A stretch of 64,000 bases of DNA from Neogale vison (taxonomy: Eukaryota > Chordata > Mammalia > Carnivora > Mustelidae). The notes under the pieces were generated by a model. The model saw only the letters and a list, made by a program, of their open reading frames with translations, was not told the DNA's origin and ran no database searches. Positions 12,880-25,139 of the stretch are shown here, one piece after another; the stretch's first letter is position 1, and each line of letters starts with the position of its first letter. The translations under genes and the position numbers were made by a program. The stretch covers positions 100,306,001 through 100,370,000 of the forward strand of contig NC_058099.1 in NCBI RefSeq assembly GCF_020171115.1, written 5' to 3'.

Positions 12880-14247
12880 ACTGGGGCCACAAAACACACT
12901 TAAAAATTTCATTGACTAGAAATCCTGCCATGTCTCCTGTCAGACCACGTGCCATTAAACTAGGAATTACTGACAGAAACACAACTGGAAAATCTGGAAA
13001 TATATTGAGATCCAACAAGATACCTCTAAATAACACAGGAGTCCAAGAAGAACTCTCAAGAGTGATTAAAAATATTTTGGCTGAAAAAATGGAAAATACA
13101 ACTTATCAGAATGCGTGACGGCTAAAGTTGTGTTGGGAGGACATTTAGAGCACTGGAGGGTGCACACGAGAAATAGACATCTCAAATCAATCGTTTAAAC
13201 TCCCACCTTGGGAAATTAGGAAAAGATGAACAAATTAAATCCAAAGCAAGCAGAAGAAAAGAACTAAGAAGAAAACAAGAGCAGAAACCAATGAAATTGG
13301 AAACAGGAGGTCAACAAAGCCAAAAGATGCTTCTTTGAAAAAATCAGTAAAACAGATAAACCCCTAGCTAGGCTAATGAAGAACAAAATAGAGGGAGAGA
13401 GAGAGGGCATAAGTTACCGACATCAGGCATCAGATATCACAGACGTTAATAAGACAATAAAAGTACAGTATTAGCAACTGTATACCCAACTTCATCTCCT
13501 CAGTGGAATGGACACAGTCTTTGAAGAGCACAATTAAACAAAACTTACATAAGAAGAAATGGATAATCTAACAAATCAGCAACTAATAACTGTCCTAGAT
13601 AGAAAGCCCCAGACCCAGATGAGTTCGCCTGAGTTCTGCAGAACAAGTAGGGAAGAAATCACACCACTTTTCTGCAAACTCTTCTAGAAAACAGAAGGGG
13701 AAGTTCTACTTCCTAATTCCTTCTATGAGGCCAGCATTACTTTTGTACCAAGACCGGATAAAGACGTTGCAAGAAAAGAAGACTCAGACCAACATCTCTC
13801 AGGAACAAAGACGCAAAAATTTGCAACAAGATGTTAATAAATCAGATCCAACATCGTACTCAGAGAATTATGCACGACAACTAAGTGGGGTCAATCCCAG
13901 CCATGCAAGGCTGGTTCAACAGCTGAAAATCAATCAATGCAATCCACCCCACCAATGGGCTAAAAACAAACCTATCACATAATCATATCAACAGCTGAAG
14001 AAAAAGCACTGGACAAAGTCCAGCTCACATTCCTGATAAAAGCTCTCAGGGAAATGGGAACAGTAGGGAACATCCTCTGCTCACTGGATCACCTCAAAAT
14101 ACCTTTACCGGACATCACACTTCAAGGTTGAGAAACTCCAGCCCTTCCTGTGAGGATCAGGAACGAGGCATGGAGGTCCTCTCTCACCACATGTTTCCAA
14201 TATGGCCCTGGAAGTCTTAGCCAGTCTAAGAAGATAGGAGAAGGAAA
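12880..14247 (+). mobile_element. L1 ORF2 fragment, sense, decayed
   Basis: The segment follows L1 ORF2 from after the endonuclease domain into the reverse transcriptase domain. Visible landmarks, in order: an 'attaaactaggaattact' block near 12954, 'aagatgcttctttgaaaa' near 13323, 'cagacccagatgagttc' near 13610, 'tctatgaggccagcatta' near 13722, and 'caaggctggttcaacag' near 13906. Stops and frameshifts break the reading frame, so only short frames survive (12912-13118, 13725-13982). It ends before the catalytic aspartates of the polymerase. It is an old, inactive copy with neither the 5' end nor the 3' UTR. Confidence 0.9.
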
Positions 14248-14254
14248 CCCTAGT

Positions 14255-14745
14255 GGGTTACAAAAATATATGTTTATTACATCAGTTTCCATGGGTCAGG
14301 AATGCAGGCTGAATGTCTGTACAGTGTCTCTCAAGGCTGCCCTAGTTGGCCTCTGTTCCTTTCCTGACCCCAGGGTCCTTTCATGCCCACATAGCTGTTG
14401 GGGGAATTCAGTTCCTTGCAGTTGTAGGGTTGTGGTCCCTGTTCTCTTGCTGGTTGTCAACTGGGTGTCCTCTTGGCATGATGCCCAGGTGTTTGCTGTG
14501 GATCCTTCTGTGGGTTCCCTCACCCTTAGACTCTCCCTTTCTCCACGGTGGGCCCAGTCTTTTTCAGGTTCACCTGTTTAGGTCAGGCCCACCTGGATAA
14601 TCTCCCTTTGATCAACTCAAAGCCAACAGATTAGTAATCCAATCATGAGAGCAAGGCCCCATCATTTCACAAATTCTGTCTCACTGACAGGGAGGGCACT
14701 ATTCAGTGAGTGTACAGGAGGAGCTGGGAGTCTTGGGGCCCATGT
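14255..14745 (-). mobile_element. antisense LTR-like repeat (MaLR type)
   Basis: It follows the L1 fragment directly. The + strand has 'gtttattacatcagtttcc', 'atgggtcaggaatgcagg' and later 'ggcccacctggataatctc' with 'ccaacagattagtaatcc', which is the antisense order of MaLR-like LTR repeats. Subfamily not assigned. Confidence 0.45.
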
Positions 14746-16689
14746 GCTTCTCATGATCGCACAAGGCACGAAATTCACCACGGCCAAAGGAAGGCAGCCA
14801 TGTAGTCTAGCAGTTTAAGATCCCAGCCCGGAATCAGCTGGCCAGGGCAGGTATTCCAGGGCTCCCAGGGAAAGCTCCGCATCACCCCTGACTTCCCTCT
14901 CTGTCTGATGTAGAGGTTGATGACCTGAAACTCCTGGGGTCGTCGAGACCTCTTGCCGAGCTCCTGCACGTGAGCACTGGGCTTGGTGCTTGGCACGGGC
15001 TGAGTCTGAGCAATTGTGCCCCTCTCATGATGGCTCTTTCCACAGTTGCTGTGGACCGCAGCGGTGTGTACAAGAAGGTTCTCTTATGCATGCAAATCCC
15101 ACCATCCTGTTGTGCCGGAAAGGAGCCAAAGACCTTCGGGAGCTTGGGATGGGAATTCCACAAGTGAGGCACATGCCTACAGGAGGGCCTGAGGGGTGAG
15201 CCACAGTGAGAGTTCAGGGACCCAAGAGCCCCTTGAATGTGGCCAAATCCTTGACCAAACTGAGCTTTAGCCACGGGATGGGGGACAGCGTGGCTGAGCC
15301 AACACCCCCGCGGGCTGCTGGGCCCCTACCCCCTGCTTTGTGCTTTTAACAAGGACAACCCGTGCCCCTTCGGAAGTCATCAGCATTGAATCTTGGCTAC
15401 ATATTTCCTGGGCCCTCGTCCTGCGCCCAACACCAGCCCTGCCTGGAGCCTGATAGGAGTTACTTAAGCTGCTTTCCTTCTGGGAAACAAGTTACATAAA
15501 CCCGATTCCCTGGATGGCCCCATGCGAGTTGGGTTACTTAAAAGCTTTGCTTTGAGTCCATCAAAACAGGGCCTGCCTGGGAGGGCACTCATTAGCGAAT
15601 GCTGGCCCAGCACCTTCTGATGTTAATTACTGTTATTGGGATGTGTTCATTAAGTGCGTTGAGAATCATTTTGCAAGAGACAGTGTTTATTAAGATGCAA
15701 ATTGTCCCCTGCTGCCCTCTTTGCTTCAAGCTTTGGAAATCAAAGAGGCTGGTGGGGTAGTGTTTATTTGAAGAAGACTTTTCCCACCAACCTAGCTGGT
15801 GGCTTGGGACACTACATGCCTTTTGGCAGTGGAGACCTTTTTGTGTGGATGTGCGTTTGGAAGACGAAACACCGGTAAGGACGGCGTGTGCAGCGTTTAT
15901 GGCCACAAGAGGGAACACAGGTCTCTGATGCCTTCGGAGAGTCCAGACCGCACTGGCCCACGCGACTGCCACCAGCCCCACGTGGTTATCAAGCACCTGA
16001 CACGTGGCTGGTCCCGCTGACGGGTTCTCTGAGTTTCAAAGACCTAGTGTAGAAAAAACGATGAAAAATAACTCATTAATGGTTTTCTGGCAGGGGCGGG
16101 TGTTGGTACTGACTGCACGTTGAAATGATAATATTTTGGCTACCCTGCCCCCAAACTGCTTTTATTATAAAAATCCCAGGTGTTCCTCTTCATGGGATCA
16201 GTGTGGCCTCTGGAAGATGGGCGAGTCCGGACCGAGCTCGTGCGCTTTCCTCCATCGGGGTGGCTGTGCCAGCTGCGGCCAGGGCCCCGCTTCCACCTTT
16301 GCCTTCGGGTTCAGAATAAACTCCTTTCTGGGCCCTCTGCCCCCGGCCCCGCGTGGCTGCCCGAAGCCCTTCCAGCTCCGGACCGCAGGGCTGTCGCTGG
16401 CACACGGCTGGCCTCACCCCTGCATCGCTGCCTGTCATCGGGGCCCGTGCCTACTCACACCAGCTCCCCTGTGCCACCGTTGTGCTCTGGCTTCGGACAC
16501 GCGCCGGCCGATGGCGTCCGGAGCCACCTGTCGTGTGCTCCCAGTGTGACTGCTTCTATGACCCCTCATCCCTCCCCCAGGCCGCGACCCCTCACTCCTC
16601 CCCTGTGCAGTGGTCCCTGCCAGCCCCCTGCCTAGAGACAGACTCGGGGGTTCCCTCTCCGTGTCCTCACTGTCCTTGCCTGTTTTCAG
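14746..16689. other. unique DNA with a possible conserved non-coding stretch
   Basis: No repeat or exon recognised. Around 15560-15790 the sequence is AT-richer, CpG-poor and carries several homeodomain-like ATTA sites (near 15591, 15624, 15648, 15688) and a perfect octamer ATGCAAAT near 15694. This is suggestive of an enhancer but is not proof. Confidence 0.3.
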
Positions 16690-16795
16690 GACGACCCAGC
16701 ATCTTCTGCTTATTAGGCTGCGTGTTCCCAGGGCAAGGAAGGACACCCATCTTCTTATCTGTGTCTGCCTGGCATGTAGTAAACATTTGTTAGAT
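16690..16795 (+). mobile_element. L2 3'-end fragment
   Basis: The block 'tgcctggcatgtagtaaac' followed by atttgtta matches the conserved 3' end of L2, where the family reads gcctggcacatagtagg and then aataaatatttgttga. The upstream part is weakly similar. Short and ancient. Confidence 0.5.
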
Positions 16796-17436
16796 CCGAC
16801 GGGCGAGCCGGAGGGTGCTGGCGTTGCCCATCTGTGCACACGGCGTGGCTGCCACAGCTGCGACGCTGCAGGCTCCGTTTCTATTTTATGTTTACTCACT
16901 GCTTTTTTAATAGCAATGGGAAAACCACCGGCAAGGCACAAACCCAGTGGCCCTCCCCTGCAGGTGAGAGGCCGTCCAAGATGCCGGCAGCCAGCCGGCC
17001 ACTCCGAGCGACACGCCGGCCACAGGGGTAGGGGGGCTCTTGGTGTGACTGCTGAGAACTGAGCTGAGCGTGGCCACCGAGTGCCCATCAGCCGCCTGCA
17101 GGGACGGCGGTCCTGCCAGCAGAAAGCTCGGAGTGCGGCTGGCTGGCTGCCTGTTTTCACAGGAGATAACAGATCTTTCCACCACGCAGGTCAGTGTTTG
17201 TGTAGTTTGGTTGCTGGTCTGTTTGGGGTTGTTGAGGCCGTGTTGCTTCATACCCTGGCCTCGCCCTCCCCCGGGCTCCCCCACGTGAGGAGGCATCGAC
17301 TCCTGCAAGCAGCTTTGGCCCTGTTTGCCCTCCCTCCAGGGGACCCCAGCTTGGGGCTCCTGGCACAGGTCAGCACCCGCACAGACAGGGTCCCCGTTCC
17401 AAGGATGTCCTGCCTCGAGAACACTGAAGGCAGAAA
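16796..17436. other. unique DNA
   Basis: Nothing recognised. Pyrimidine-rich and GC-rich, with overlapping chance frames on both strands. Confidence 0.4.
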
Positions 17437-17627
17437 GGGGGGGCACTGGTGGCTCAGTCATTAAGCTTCTACCTTCGGCTCAGGTTGTGATCCCAGGGTC
17501 CTGGGATCAAATCCCTCTTCGGGGTCCCTGCTCGGCGGGGAGTCTGCCTCACCCACGCTCCCTGCTTATGTTGCCTCTCTCGTTGTGTCTCTCTCTGTCA
17601 AATAAATAAAATATTTTTTAGAAAAAG
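17437..17627 (+). mobile_element. CAN-SINE, sense
   Basis: tRNA-derived head with box A-like tggctcagtcattaagc and box B-like gggatcaaatccc, then the 'cggggagtctgcc' block, a CT-rich region and an aaataaataaaat tail. It lacks the mustelid-specific CTACTTGTGATCTCTG tract and has cttatgttgcctctctcg instead, so it looks like an older caniform-wide copy. Confidence 0.93.
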
Positions 17628-19227
17628 GCTGTGGAAAGCGAGGTGAGTCACAAGCTTGCCTATGGCCCCTTCTGTCCTTACGAGGACTCAGCCCGTGTTA
17701 CCCGAGCGGAGGGTGTCTTCACTCAGCAGTGTGATGGGCTCTTAGCTTCTCGGGGGCCTGCACTTGGACGAGGACCCAGCTTTTCTTTGGTCAGAAGAGC
17801 ACAGAAAAGTCTTGCCCAACGACATTAAAAACCAAAACTGAGGCCTGATTCATACGAAGAACTCTCCTTTGTCCCTTCCTCACCGTCCCACAAGGGAGGA
17901 GGCCCATGGGAGGCTGCAGAGCAAGGCCGGGGGAAGCCCAGACCCGCACGGGAGCCGGTGGGGGGGGGTCGGCTACCGGCGTGCACCGCGGATCGAGCCC
18001 ACGGCGGCCCCCAGCTCCGCTCCGGAGACGCCGGCCCACTGGGCTCCCAGCGGCATCCCTGTCGGGTTCCCCACGTCCTGAGGCAGTTCCCCACCAGAGG
18101 CCCTGCCTCGGCACCCCCGGGAGGCTGCTCTCTGCTCAGTTAGACCAGATTCGGAGCGTGAAGATCTATGTTCTCTTCCTCTGATGGATACAGGTTGTTG
18201 TTCGGTGACGCATGTCAGGCCATTTCGTGGCCGTTTCCGTGTGGCCAGCCCGGCCGGCCCTCCACGCAGCAGGCTGCGTCCCCCGGCAGCTCCCCCAGCA
18301 GATGGACGAGAACCCCATCTGGCCCCCGCGGGAAGCCCGGAGAGGCCCGGCGCGAGAGCGGAGGTCGCTCGGCAAGCCTGTACCTTCTTCCACAGCTGCC
18401 GTCACCCTTCTGAGTCATGACTCAGGTCTTCAGGGATTTCTTGGCTTTTAAAAATGCAAATACTGATATTTTATTGACTGGATATTGACCGTGTACAGAG
18501 ACGCGGAGCACAGAGAGGCTGGGCTGGCCCTGGGTCCTAGACCCTACCGGCCCTTGGCCCTCAGGATGCTGAGTCACGTGGTCCTTCAAGCCTCTGATTA
18601 ACCACCCGTAGAAAGAACATACGACCCGGGGTCCAGCCTCTCCAGCAGTGTGAAAGCCCAGGAATCAATGAAGAGCTGCGCGTCCAAAGACAGCAAACCC
18701 ACTTGACTCCCGGCAGCGGGGGCGTCACACAGATGCGCCCCCTTCTCCCCGGCTCAGTAGCCCGCGGCTCCCGCCTGGTGTCTCGTGCTGGATCTCTGCA
18801 GTCTGAAATGTCGTGTTCTGGAAAAGCTCAGTTCAGGGCCTCATGCTTTGAGGATTTCAGACTGATGGCAATTGAGACAGGAAGACAGATTTCAGACGTG
18901 TGTCTTTGTGACATCAGGGTGCCTAGTGGCCAAGTGAGCGGTTCGAACAGGGGATCTTCTGTTTCGTCCCGGAAGATTGAACCGCCGCTGAGTGCTCCTC
19001 CCATAAACCGATGAACGGGTGCGTCTACACTTCAAGCGCTCCAAGTGAAGGTGCTCGCCTCCCTGCTAAAGGCCGTCTTTGTTTTGTTTTCCCTCCGGGA
19101 CCAGCAAGGCGGGCCCATGAGCATGTGTGTGTGTGTACACTGAGGTTGCACGTTTGCGTGGGAGTTAAATGATATCATGTTTAAGGTGTAATTATTAATA
19201 TCACTGTGACTAATTGTGTTCACAACA
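17628..19227. other. unique GC-rich DNA
   Basis: Nothing recognised except the CpG-rich block listed separately. A TG run lies at 19122-19134. Confidence 0.4.
17930..18370. promoter_or_regulatory. CpG-rich block
   Basis: CpG-dense through 17945-18075 and again 18290-18370. Overlapping GC-rich frames on both strands. No TATA box, exon or splice site could be tied to it, so its role as a promoter is only a possibility. Confidence 0.4.
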
Positions 19228-19400
19228 CACGATATTTTCGCACGCCTTATCTTACCAGATCACCCTGAGAGCCCGATGGGGGGCAGGGTTTTGTTTATTG
19301 ACGAGAAGCGCAACTCTCAGAGAAGCGAAGGGACTTACTCAAGGTCCCACGACTTTCAGGCTTCTGCCCCAGGTGCTCAGGCCGGACACTCTTCCCTTCG
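19228..19400 (-). mobile_element. MIR, antisense
   Basis: The + strand reads like the antisense MIR core: 'accctgagagcccgatgg', then aactctcagagaagcga and 'gacttactcaaggtccca', matching the family's gaggctcagagaagttaag and cttgcccaaggtcaca. Diverged. Confidence 0.65.
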
Positions 19401-19761
19401 TCGTGTCTGTGCCTTTATGTGCCCTTCGTGAGAGTTCTGAGCAGTGACTCTAACAGGTGGAAATCAAGAATGCCCTTGTCTAAATATTTGAAGCCAGTCA
19501 GTTTGCAATACGGCTATTTTAAATTTTCAACAGCTGTTTGAATAAAGATGGTCAATGTTACTCCACATCATGAAGTCCCAGTCTTCGTTTCCGTGATTTC
19601 CAGAGGTCGGCACCATTTATTCATTTAAGAGCAACCTCTGCATTTGAAACAAACTCCCCCTGAGACCTAAGAAGCTTGCTTCGTATGATGTGAATCATTA
19701 TAAAGATCAGGGTTTCCGGACTCGCCCTCAACAACTGTACATTACCAACAATGGTCTTCAC

Positions 19762-19840
19762 GTGTCTTTAAAAAAAAAAATTGTCTTAAATGTATTAAAA
19801 TGTCTTAAAATTGTCTTTAAAAATGTCTTTAAAAAAGTTG
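19762..19840 (+). repeat. AT-rich short tandem repeat
   Basis: Five units of the type tgtctttaaaa start at about 19762, 19782, 19801, 19812 and 19824 with irregular spacing. Local minisatellite-like expansion in an AT-rich patch. Confidence 0.75.
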
Positions 19841-20224
19841 CTTTAAATTTAGTTGAATCTCACCCCTTCACCATCCTGCCTGATTTTTATGGCGGTTGAT
19901 TTTTGTCTAAAAGGGTTTCACTTTGCTCTGCAATACGGAATGGCATCTGTCAGAAAGAACTCTATTAATCCACAGATCTGGCTGGAGTATGGAGTGATGC
20001 TGGGTGCGTTTCTCATCACACTGCTGCGAAGCTGCAGGAGGGCATGCCTGTGTCTCTGTGTTCAGTTATTATCCCCAGAAGCATCTCCCCGTGTCCGCCA
20101 GGTCAGTGCTCCCAGCTGGGCTTTAATGAAGGATCCAAGTCTGGGTAGGAAGATTTGCCAGCCTAGGCTCCTTTATCAATAGACTGAACTACAACAATTC
20201 TACTGGATTTTATAATTTTATTTA

Positions 20225-20416
20225 TTCGAGTCTTCTCTCTCTCTCAGCGAGAGAAGCTAAAGTTTTGTCTTTTCCTAATTTTTTTTGGAAAATCGGCTTT
20301 TAGTTTCATTGATGATTTCTATGATCTTTTTAGTCTTTATTTCATTTATTTCTGCTTTGATATTTGCTATTTCTTTCCTGTTACCAACTTTGTTCTTTGC
20401 CTAGTTCCTTCAGCTA
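20225..20416 (-). mobile_element. L1 ORF2 piece, antisense half of an inverted L1
   Basis: The + strand carries antisense ORF2: 'cagcgagagaagctaaagt', then 'tcggcttttagtttcattg' and 'atttcatttatttctgctt', which is the usual antisense order of this ORF2 segment. It runs straight into a sense L1 3' end at 20417. Confidence 0.75.
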
Positions 20417-21135
20417 TAAAAAGGGAACCCTCGTGCCCTGTTGGTGGGAACGTAAATTGGTGCAGCCATTTCACATAACAGTATGGAGTCTCCACAAAAA
20501 TGAAACATAGAAGCACTATATGGGTAATCCCATTCCTGTGAATATATCCAAAGGAAACAGAATCAGGATCGTGAAGAGATGTCTGCACCCCGATGTTCAC
20601 TGCAGTGTCATTCACAAGAGAAGACACAGTAGCAACCCTTGTGTCCGTCAACAGACGAGTTGGTAAGGACGGGGTGACGGATGTGTGCAATGGAGTATTA
20701 CTCAGCCACGACAGAGAGGGAAATCCTGCTCTCTGTAACAACATTCGTGTCCCTCCAGGGCGTTATGTTTGGTGAAATACGCCAGACAGAGAAAGATAAA
20801 CATTGTGTCCTATCTCTTAAACGGGGCATCTTGAGGTTGATAAAAGGGTCCTAACTTTCAGTTACAAAATGAGCAAGGTCTGAGGATACAATGTATCCCG
20901 TGGTGACTGTGGCTGGTAACATTATATAGTGTAATGGAAATTTGCAGAGTGTAACTTAGATGCTCTCATGAAAGAAAAATATCCATGCATATGGGTAGAG
21001 ACAGCCGTGCTGATTAAAAGTAACGAGATGGGAGGGCCCTTTCGTGATGTATACGCACATCACCATGTGCGCTCGAAACATCTCACAATTTTATTTGTTA
21101 TTACACCTACATAAAGCTGAAAATAAAATAAATGC
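20417..21135 (+). mobile_element. L1 3' end, sense (ORF2 end and 3' UTR)
   Basis: Starts with 'ccctgttggtgggaacgt' (the ORF2 C-terminal region) and continues through 'tgttcactgcagtgtcatt', 'atggagtattactcagcc' and a 3' UTR that ends in acctacataaagctgaaaataaaataaa-like sequence. Several stops and indels make it inactive. With the antisense piece before it, it may be one L1 inverted during integration. Confidence 0.85.
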
Positions 21136-24100
21136 TCAGGTTCACCTTGAGTAAGAAAGAAACAAAAATACAAGAAAAACAGAATTAAAGCTGAAGATGT
21201 CTAGTCAAAAGTGAGGCAGAGACAGAGACAGAGAATGACCTCTAAGAGTCAATACTCCGAACACTCTGGTTCAGATGACCAGATGTGAGGCCATGGCTTA
21301 GAAGACAACACTTGAGCTGGGCCAGTAGGGAAAGCGGAGCGGAGATGATTGTGGCTAGAGAAAACACTTGTGAGCACACACTCATTCACACGTATGTACT
21401 CAGGCACGAGACAGCTATATTGTGACCATGGAAATAGCATAGAAACAGGAAGACAGCGTTGTCTTACTGTAAACAGTGGCTGTGGACCTGCTGGTTCTGC
21501 CTGGGGTTGGGGGGGGTGAGGAGAATGGGCCCCGAGCCCACCTGCAGGGAACGTCACCTCCAGTCCATTTAAACCGACATGGGGCCAGCCCTGAAGGCCG
21601 TCCGAAGACGGACGCTGCTGACGCTCAGGGCGCTAAAACTTGGGAGCCTCTTTTCTAGCATTGAAGCGGTTCAGTGCGGACAGCCACCTGCCCCTTCTGC
21701 AGCCTTGGCGAGAAAGGAGTTCTGTGTCCACGTGCTTGCCCTGTGATCCAGAAATCCTCTGCTTCCAGAAGAAAGTGACCGATCCTGAGGCACAGAACAC
21801 ACTAGAGTCTCATCTCCCCTGTGCTTGTCTCCTGCCAGGGCTGAGTATGTGCACAGATGACGCACACATCCCTCGGGCACAGGCAGATGCTTCCCCAGAG
21901 CAGCCTGGCCCCAGCTGGGCTTTCAGATGCGCTGGCCGCTCCTTCCCTTCACGAGGCAAGGGGGGACCCGTGAGGCTCCAGATGCTGTCCCTGTCTCTGC
22001 TCACCTCTCCAGGGGCCCCACCAGCGTGATATTCTTGGAGTTGCTCGTGCGCACCTGAGTGAGGCAGAGTTGACCCTGAGATGCAGGAGGAGAGCATCAC
22101 TGCAGAGCCCCGAGGAGGCCAAATCATTAGGTTCTCAACAGGACTTCAGGGCTGACGCCACGGAGAGAGGGTCCAGGCAGAGCCAGGAGTTGTCCAGGAG
22201 AGCGTAGACAGCTGCAGAGGTTCCTGCCCGAGGGATCTAATTCACAGGCTGGAGGATGGAAGCCCACATTCTTCCCTTTCCCTGCTGGTTTCGCAGGGTC
22301 TCGACAGGCAGAGGCCTCAGGCGGTGTGGCCTGTCCACTCTCCGGGACCTCGGGCAGGTCACAAGGCCTCTCCATGCCCCACTCCCACACCTGTACGGGA
22401 GTAGGAACGGGGGGAAGTGATGTCAGTCTCGGTGAAGCGGGAGCAAAGTCACTATCCCAACCATCTACGGGTTCTCTCCTCTGTTAGGGTTTTTTTTTCC
22501 TTCGTTTTTCCTTTTAGAGATGCTTGATGCCTGCAAAGAAACCCGAGCTTTGTCTCCTCAGTGACACCGTGTGGACTATAATGTCAGGAACATACAGAGG
22601 GCGGCTGAATTTTCCAACTCCGTGGGGCTTGTGAGAATTGGTGGATCTGGCCAAACAGCTGGTCTCATGCCGGCCTCCGCGCTGACGGGAAGCTGGGTTT
22701 GCTTGGTGGCTCGGCCACACGGAGGTCCGCGATAGATCTACAAATACAGAAACACATACATGTATGCGTGCACACACTGTTTTTCTTAACTTCACGTGAA
22801 GCTAAAGAGAGCTACACTGGGGTTTCTGGAACAATCTTTTACACATTGACGAGCGTTGTGCGGGGCCTGCTGGGCACGTTCCCGGTGGGCTTGGTTTTCA
22901 GCACAGCCCCGGCCTCCAGTAGACCCCTGGCATGTTCAGAAGCCAAGGGTGTCCTACATATTCCCCCTTATGACATTTAGGATTGCTGAGTTAAGTCCCC
23001 TGCCTTACCCCACCCTTCTTGCCAGCATGGTACCTATCAGGGCCTCTACACAGAGTCTGGGGACCCAATAGGCACCGGTCCTTCGGAACGCCTCTGGAAG
23101 CAGGGCTCAGTGCTGAGCATGCATGGGCCTCGGCCTGTGGGCAAGCCCAGGCCAACAAAGCAGGGGCTGTTCTCCTGTGGGTCTGTCTCCTCGGGGCAGG
23201 TAGGGACTTCGTTCTCATGTCTCCTAACTGGCATTTCCCAAGACGGCCAGACTGATTCTGGAAGAGGGAGTTACTCTCAAGGGTCCAGATTATAACTTAG
23301 AAATTGAATGATGTTCTTCTGGAGGATGGCCGTGCGCATCACAGGGGCCTGAGATTCCTTGCTCCCATGATGGCCGCTGCTGCCTCTTGGCCACCATCCT
23401 GCCCACCTGGGCCCTGGGACACCCACCTCTCGGGGGGGAGATGACTGACACCTAATGAAGGAGCTATTTTTCTTGTGCTTGTTAAGGATCAGTAGGGCTG
23501 ACTTTATTCCAGGAGATCCTCTACAGAAGGGATCTTGCAGTGGGTTCTGCTCCAAGTACAACAACAAGTACTACAAGAACTTCTTGTAGCCAAGAAGTAG
23601 AGTAGAGGTCTGCGGACGGAGATCACTGAAGGAGTCGTCAGGGCCAAGGAAGATCTGGCTCAAGGGACCTATAACGGGATTCCTGCCGACGGCAGGCCAG
23701 GCGACCCCAGGGTGGTGGGGGATGGGAGCCCGGTCAGATAACAGGGTGAATGGACATTAGGTTCTGGTTAAAACAACAGAGCAGGATTCTTGCTAAATTT
23801 AGATGGCGCAGAGCCCCCGGGAGTCGTGAAGAGCCCAGAGCAGCCTGAGCAGAGTCTGACCAGTCCTCCTGCCTGCCTGGTCCCCTCTGTGTGCCCACGC
23901 ACCCTCCACGTGACACGGACAGTCCCAGTTTACATCCAAGAGGGAAGGTGCAGCCACAGGGGGCGAGCCATTCTCCAGGGCAGAGACTTCAGGCTGTGAT
24001 GGGAAACAAAGGGCCCAGGCCTTGGAAGGGAGGGCGGGCTTCCCAGGGAGAGGGGCAGGGTGGGGCAGGAGGGGGACCCCCCGAACCTGTTCTGTACCCT

Positions 24101-24479
24101 CCCGCCTGGGAGAAGGGTGTGGAGGTCTTTGAAAGAGCTGCAGAGTGGTTTCCCTTTGCAGGCTGCGTTCTCCCAGCCAGGGACAAACTGGGGGTGGGGG
24201 CTGGGAGAGTCCCCGGGAGGCTGGGTGTGTTTGTCCCTGGGCAGCGGCCTGACCCTGGCTGTTGGAACCTCAGAGTCTGGAGCTGGACCCGGGTGTCCCG
24301 CGGGCAGAATGGGAGAGAGAGAGCCGCGTAGGAATCTTGGGTGGGAGCCCACAAAACTGTCCCGGGGGAGGAAGCCCGAGACCCGGGAACTGCTCCGTGG
24401 ACTACTTGGCTCTGTGGGGGTCACAGGGACATAAGATGAGGACCTGGGGGAGATCCTGATAAGAAAGAGAGCCAGATCA
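21136..24479. other. mostly unique DNA
   Basis: No exon recognised. One MIR is listed separately. A 19-base palindrome with 9-bp arms around a single centre base lies at 23571-23589. T-rich patch near 22486-22515. Confidence 0.4.
22340..22450 (+). mobile_element. MIR, sense
   Basis: The segment 'gacctcgggcaggtcac' followed by 'aaggcctctccatgcc' and acctgtacgggagtagg is the sense MIR core (gaccttgggcaagtcac, cctctctgtgcc, tctgtaaaatggg). Confidence 0.6.
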
Positions 24480-24722
24480 AATCCAAAGAAACCGAGAAGA
24501 GACGGGTGGGCGGCAGGGGCTGCGGGAGTCGCCCTGCAGGGGTGGGGAGTTGCTGTGTAGAGGGCGGGGAGTTTCAGTTTGGGAAGATGAAAAAGTTCTG
24601 GAGATGGACGGAGGTGATGTCACGCAGCCTTGTGAGTATAGTTCATGACACTGATCTACACACTTAAGAAGAGTTAAAGTGGAGAATTTTTATTCGATAT
24701 ATATTTTATCATAATTAAAGTA
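24480..24722 (+). mobile_element. L1 3' UTR end, sense
   Basis: Ends with the typical old L1 3' terminus: gaagatgaaaaagttctgg, then 'gagtatagttcatgacact', 'cacacttaagaagagtt' and tattttatcataattaaag. Truncated, diverged and GC-rich in its first half. Confidence 0.8.
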
Positions 24723-25139
24723 AGAGGAGAGAGAATGTAGGGCATCTGCCAACCAGGAGCACCAAGACCCCACTAGACCAGTGCCGGTGAGATAAAGATA
24801 GGACAAGGCGTCTCTGCTCTCGGCTGTCTGTGCTGCCCACCCCCAGGAGACCTAAGCCACATGGGAAACGTGCAAGAGGAAAAAGGTCAGACATCACCCC
24901 CTCTCCAGGGTGGGTTCTGAGTGTCAGTCCTGGAACCAGGAAAGCCCTCCCCGGAGGAGGAGGTGGTGACTGACAGTCCAGGTGACTGACATCTGTGGGG
25001 GTCCTCATGTCCTCAAAGCGGTCCCAGGTACCTTCTGGAATCTGAGCAAAGAGAAATTTTGACATGAGCAGTGTAATTCCATTTCATCATTTTGCTCTCC
25101 GAGCTACATGGGTTTGACTACACAATTTATTTTTTATTT
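24723..25139. other. unique DNA
   Basis: Nothing recognised. Confidence 0.4.

Noticed and set aside
16435..17160. 241-codon minus-strand frame as a coding exon
   Set aside because: It overlaps comparable frames on the plus strand in GC-rich DNA, covers the L2 fragment and shows no recognisable protein feature.
17437..17627. tRNA gene suggested by box A and box B
   Set aside because: The promoter boxes belong to the tRNA-derived head of a SINE, and no cloverleaf can form.
23571..23589. 19-base palindrome as a binding site
   Set aside because: No matching known operator or repeat, and a short palindrome of this size is not unusual in 64 kb.
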